A stretch of 64,000 nucleotides of DNA from Ochotona curzoniae (lineage: Eukaryota; Chordata; Mammalia; Lagomorpha; Ochotonidae). The translations under genes and the position numbers were made by a program. Shown here piece after piece: positions 59,532 through 64,000 of the stretch. Every line of letters starts with the position of its first letter. Position 1 is the first letter of the stretch. The notes beneath the pieces were generated by a model. It made no database searches and was not told the origin of the DNA. It saw nothing but the letters and a program-made list of their open reading frames with translations. The DNA is taken from the NCBI RefSeq assembly GCF_017591425.1, contig NW_024465369.1, positions 26,225,501-26,289,500 on the forward strand. The letters run 5' to 3'.

Positions 59532-60254
59532 CATTAAACTCTCTACTGATATAGAAAACTTAAAAGATGAAGTGCATGTAGAGCTAAAGTGTAGACTGAC
59601 CAAATTTGGAGACCCTCTGCAGAAAGACAAGGAAGTGAAAAGAGCAAAATCTGGCTTCAAGCATTTTTGTTTAAGAGACGGGAAAGGAGGTAGTTGCTTG
59701 TTGGCCCCTGGAGGGGTAAATCATAGAAGCTGGTTATAACGAACTGGGTTTGAGAATCGTTGGTTGTGTCAGGTGAGGGCAACAGAGAGCTAGCTACTCA
59801 GGCAGGTGACCCTGGAGATCTGAAAAATTATCAACTTGTTTATCAGTATCTGCGAAGCAAAGCCCTGCCTGATCTGAGATAAGAGTAACAATGGACCAAA
59901 ATTCTGACTCAGACCCCTATTCTGAGCCCAAAGCAAAGTTATGCGTAGAAGCTGAGGAAAAAACACACACGCACACACACAAATTAAAAAGCAAGACATT
60001 GTGGGAAAACATAACAGAACCAGAGCAGAATTGGACAGAAACTCAATGCCTATAGTCTACTCCAATAGCAGTAGCCGAGAGCTTCCCATCTGAACTCAAG
60101 CAACCGTTAAACAATAAAGAATCTGGTCTTTAAAACATAGCTGAGGTAGACAGTATAAACACCCCGTAGAAATGACCAACCTAAAAATAAAACATGTTGA
60201 AAACTTAGAAGAAAATTCAGGAAAAAAAAAATTTTATCCAGGGAAATGAAGGAA

Positions 60255-60440
60255 ATTCACCTTTACTGAGCAGGCACAATGTATTAAACATGCTCACTGA
60301 ATCCTGTCTGGCCTAAGCATAAGGCAGTGTTACATCTAGTAGCAGTAAGTGAGGTCATAAGGAAGAAATTCATCCCAAGATCTTCTGGCTCATAAGTGGG
60401 AGAATCACATAGAATTGCAAGAGATTTTGGCCTGATATCA
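60255..60440 (-). mobile_element. Possible MIR-family SINE, antisense
   Basis: 'tttactgagcaggcacaatg', 'tgctcactgaatcctg' and 'gtaagtgaggtcataaggaa' loosely follow reverse MIR order. Highly decayed. Confidence 0.4.
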
Positions 60441-62269
60441 AAGCTCTTTCTACCCACATGCTTCTCAAAATTAAAGCATGACAATGCATGAGTTTTCTTA
60501 GAAAATAATAATAATTAAAAAAGCAAAAGTCAAAGAAGTCAAGCAGGTGCTTAATGCTACAATGATTTCAGGCATTAGGACTGATGACACACTGGTGAAT
60601 CTGGTAATTCAGAAGACAGGAATGGGAATAGAAGTTCCTATAAAGCAGATGGAAGTTGGAAACCAGACTCTCAGTGAAGTGGTGGTGAGGAAGTGGTGCC
60701 TGGAATTGTAAATCTTCCTTTACAGAAAACAGTTTCTAAATAGTATTAAGAGCTGGACACATCTTTTTCTTCAGTTTGGGAAGACATGAAAATGCAGTGG
60801 GCAGTGAAGAAGAAGCCAATATAAATCAATACACATTCCAAAGAAGCAGAGAATACTTACATGGTACAGTTATGTAGGGGGGTGGAAGATAGCTAAAATA
60901 TGAAAAGAGAGTCCAAAAGTTACAAGTATAGTGATATATTTAGAAGTTAATGTTTTAAGAAGGACAAAAACCTGTGACCAGTCAAGTGGGCAACAAAAGT
61001 ACTCTGTAAATGAGATGTGTTGAAGTCAATCTGGGTGAAGAGTGTGAATGAATAAATGAGTGAGATCAAAGAATCTAGCAACACACTTTGTTCATCTCAG
61101 AGAGGGGATGCAGTCATTAGGCGGAATTCCCATTACAAAGTAAACTCTGGAACTGCCTTCTCTTTGCACCATGTAGCATGAACAGTCATTGCATCATTTT
61201 CCTAAACAAATCACAAAAGCCATTTCTGTGCGTAAACTCTACTGCTAAAATGAAAGATTCTAGATAAAATTAGTTGTATTAAAGAAAAAAATGAAATTTT
61301 ACAAGACTCGGTGGCATTTCAAAAGCTTTACTAGACAGAACAATAGATTGCATAATTCTCTACAGAGGCAAGAAAAATATTTTAAAAATCAGGTTAGAAA
61401 TTAAAAAGTTGACATGGAAAGAATAAGGAATGGGTGGGCATATCTGCCCTTTTCTTTTATCTTTAAAAATCAATGGCATATCAACTTCCCTTTATTAGAG
61501 TATTATCTAACAACTCAGTCAACATTCAAAGTACACACTTGAAATAGATAAGAAAAATTTCTTTTTATCAGTCTAACATTGATTTGCTTGAATTCTGATA
61601 TTCACATCCAATTTAAAAGAGTGATCTTTTCTTCAGCATGTACATCCTTTATTGTGATGTGATTTTGATTTCATGGATTCTGCTAACCAGAAATTCTAGA
61701 GACTTCAGAGTTTTTCACAAACATCTCTATAGGGTATATGTTGATTTAGAAAGTGTCCACATGACCGTAAAACAATCAATCAATTCAGTGAAAACAATCA
61801 ATTGATTCAATAAAAACATCAAACAAGCTGTTTGCTGTCACGAAGATCAAACTACTGTTTGACAGAACTTTTACTTTTTAATCAATGATATTGATGTATG
61901 TAAACAGTCTTAAGTTTACCAGCACATGGTCATCGTACAAAAGAGTACCAAGCTGCTTAATCGTTAAGTAATTTCAGCCAGACAACACATAGGAAATTCT
62001 AAACATTCACTTTATAGTTCATCCCAAGTCTAATTTCTTTCTTATTATCCTCCTTTCACAAGAAATTCATTTTGTAATGTGGTACCATTTATCTTGCAAT
62101 ACACTATATCTCTGACAAAATTACCATTATACTTAACGGCATCTCATGTGTTTACTCTAAAAAAGAAAAGTGGCAGATTTTAGGCTTTCTTTACAGCATT
62201 ATTCATCTTTCTTGGCTGATACCTCTGGAATTTGTAATGCATCCATCATTATCTAACTGCCAACTGTTT

Positions 62270-62410
62270 TCAGAGGAGGTCTTGCTTTAAGCTCATTATT
62301 TCTTCCGATTGGAGAATCTGCAGCCAGCATGGCACATGTGTACAGATGAATGGCTGAGCTTGTCCTTCAGAGACTCTTTGTACCCAGCTTTGCCCCAGAA
62401 CTGTAGCGAG
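62270..62410. promoter_or_regulatory. Candidate conserved non-coding element
   Basis: 'gaggtcttgctttaagctca' to 'agctttgccccagaactgta' is a short repeat-free block of balanced composition in the transposon-poor zone. No site pattern is strong enough to name a factor. Confidence 0.2.
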
Positions 62411-64000
62411 TAATGAGCAGTAAATGCATACTCATATGCTTTAAAAGTGTATAGTGAAAACCAGGGGAAAATGCTGAAAGAAAGGCTACAACAGTAAATA
62501 AGCTGTTAGTATATCCACATAGTTCCACTGGCTTTCCTACTTGCCTAAGAGTTTGGGGATTATTGGGACTCTCCTATAATTAGTTTCCATGACACTTCCT
62601 TGAAGTCAAGCATGTTCGATTGGTCAGCTGCCTTTCAAGAAGAGTTACATGAGCTATACTTTGGGAGATTTCAAACTCAGTCTGGGAGTAGATGATGAAA
62701 ACAGCAACATGTAAATTGGGGGGAAAGTAGGTGAAGACTCTATGAAAACTATTAGTTTACAGGGTTGTGAAAACAGTCACAAGTGCCTGAGTTACAAACA
62801 CAGAAAAAAGGTGTGTGTCCAGGTCTCTGTCTCCAATTTGTTTTTTAATAACCTCACTTAACAAGTATGAATGATCTGGAGTTTTTAAATGTAATTTTCA
62901 GAATTTTAATTGAATGATGTTGGAGAAACACTAAAGATAAAAATTTATCCTCTGTACTGACCTTGAATGTCTGTTCTTGGACATGAGGTAATGGGGAATG
63001 AATCTGAAAGTAATTGCTGTGAATCTAAAATAAAGCTTCCCCCTTTTTCCATTAACATAGGCAAGAACCCATAATACTCCATCACGGTCAGATCTGCTCT
63101 TGTATGTTATGTACAGTAACTGATTTCATTAAAGCAAAACAAAGTCAAGAGGATTAGCTATTTCACCTGTAAATACATGAATTACAGAAACATAGTTAGA
63201 AAGCCAGGGTATCTCACCTTCCACAGAGTTTCTCATAGTCAGATCACCATGGCGCTATGAAGGCCTCAAAGAAAAAGATGCATTTTCAGAGACTCCCACC
63301 TGAGTGACATTCAAATGGGCATCTTCGGTGATCTAGAGTCATTTTGGATATTCAGGAATTAACAATTTTTATGTTCACACAAGTTGATTAAAATCAATGT
63401 TGTCATAAGAAATACAAATTCTGATCATATGATTTTTAACAAGCCACTACTAAGAAACCTAACATGAAATAATAATATAAAAGGGATTACACACTCGGCA
63501 CAGGACATCCACTATCAGCAAGGACAATAAGAACATAACTTTTAAATTCCCAGCAGGAGCATATGCTGCTGCTACTAATGGATACATACATATCCAGTTG
63601 AAAAACTGAAACTGGTACAGTATTTTAGAGTGTGTCATAATATATCATTGTGTTCTAAAAATAGATCAGTGGAAGATGCACTTTCTTTGAAGATATTTCT
63701 GCTGCTTTATAAGCAAATTTTTTGAGGGTAGTATTTATTCTGTTACTGGTTCTTTTTTAAGTTTAAAAGTAAGGACTGTCTCAATTTTCTTGGTCCCTGT
63801 GAAAGAAATAAGCTATAATAATTCAAGAAGTCCATGATACTTTCCATGAAATTAAAAGATCACAGACCAACTAGGGGGCTTGAGTGAAGAAAATATCAAT
63901 AATCAAACATCTAGATGTTATACATAGTAATTGAGAGCTGAACATTTGTTAGGAAAATTCTTATAAATATGAATAATGAAGATTAGAGTTGCCTTGCACA

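Larger units (their letters stand above)
50608..64000. other. Transposon-poor, gene-free 13.4 kb
   Basis: Not one C-type SINE or L1 is recognisable here, against about 30 SINEs in the preceding 50 kb. Only weak MIR relics near 58.7, 59.3 and 60.3 kb and small simple repeats. No exon can be asserted. Several balanced-composition blocks within look regulatory and are listed separately. Confidence 0.7.

Overview
This is a mammalian, AT-rich, gene-poor window. It holds no complete host protein-coding gene, rRNA, tRNA gene or CRISPR array that I can support. The organism is almost certainly a lagomorph and more likely a pika (Ochotona) than a rabbit. The evidence is about 30 copies, on both strands, of the lagomorph tRNA-derived C-type SINE. 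It has a pol III A box like tggcctagtgg, a B box like ggttctaatcc, a CT-rich 3' body and an AATAAA-like A-rich tail. Copies range from very decayed to near-consensus. The youngest carry a 3' body ('gaatcatcggacgg') that I associate with pika rather than rabbit; that species call is inference.

Layout. 0-2.6 kb: a truncated SINE and an antisense, VNTR-like retroelement (copy 1). 2.6-9.9 kb: SINEs, an LTR 3' end, a MIR and an antisense L1 3' end with target-site duplication (TSD). 9.96-12.5 kb: the complete second copy of the VNTR-like element, 2.5 kb with a 16-bp TSD and A-rich tail. 12.5-19.5 kb: unique DNA, SINEs and an old sense L1 ORF2. 19.6-23.5 kb: a sense L1 3' end abutting an antisense L1 reverse transcriptase (RT) fragment, with three SINEs. 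23.5-37.6 kb: mostly unique DNA with SINEs, two MaLR-type LTRs and MIRs. 37.6-40.8 kb: an antisense L1 with both ends and a TSD but with the RT-coding middle missing (HAL1-like). 40.8-50.6 kb: SINE-rich, ending in a SINE/L1 chimera. 50.6-64 kb: 13.4 kb almost free of lagomorph SINEs and L1s, with only weak MIR relics and several blocks that look like conserved non-coding regulatory DNA.

How the parts relate: the SINEs, the VNTR-like element and the chimera all have A-rich tails and, where both flanks can be read, direct repeats that begin A-rich in element orientation. This is the signature of insertion by the L1 machinery, and decayed L1 copies are present here. Nearly all open frames over 60 codons are chance frames in repeats. 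The exceptions are recognisable L1 ORF1 and ORF2 remnants, annotated as pseudogenes. The contrast between the transposon-rich first 50 kb and the transposon-poor last 13 kb suggests a developmental gene's regulatory desert at the right; no host gene can be named from this window.
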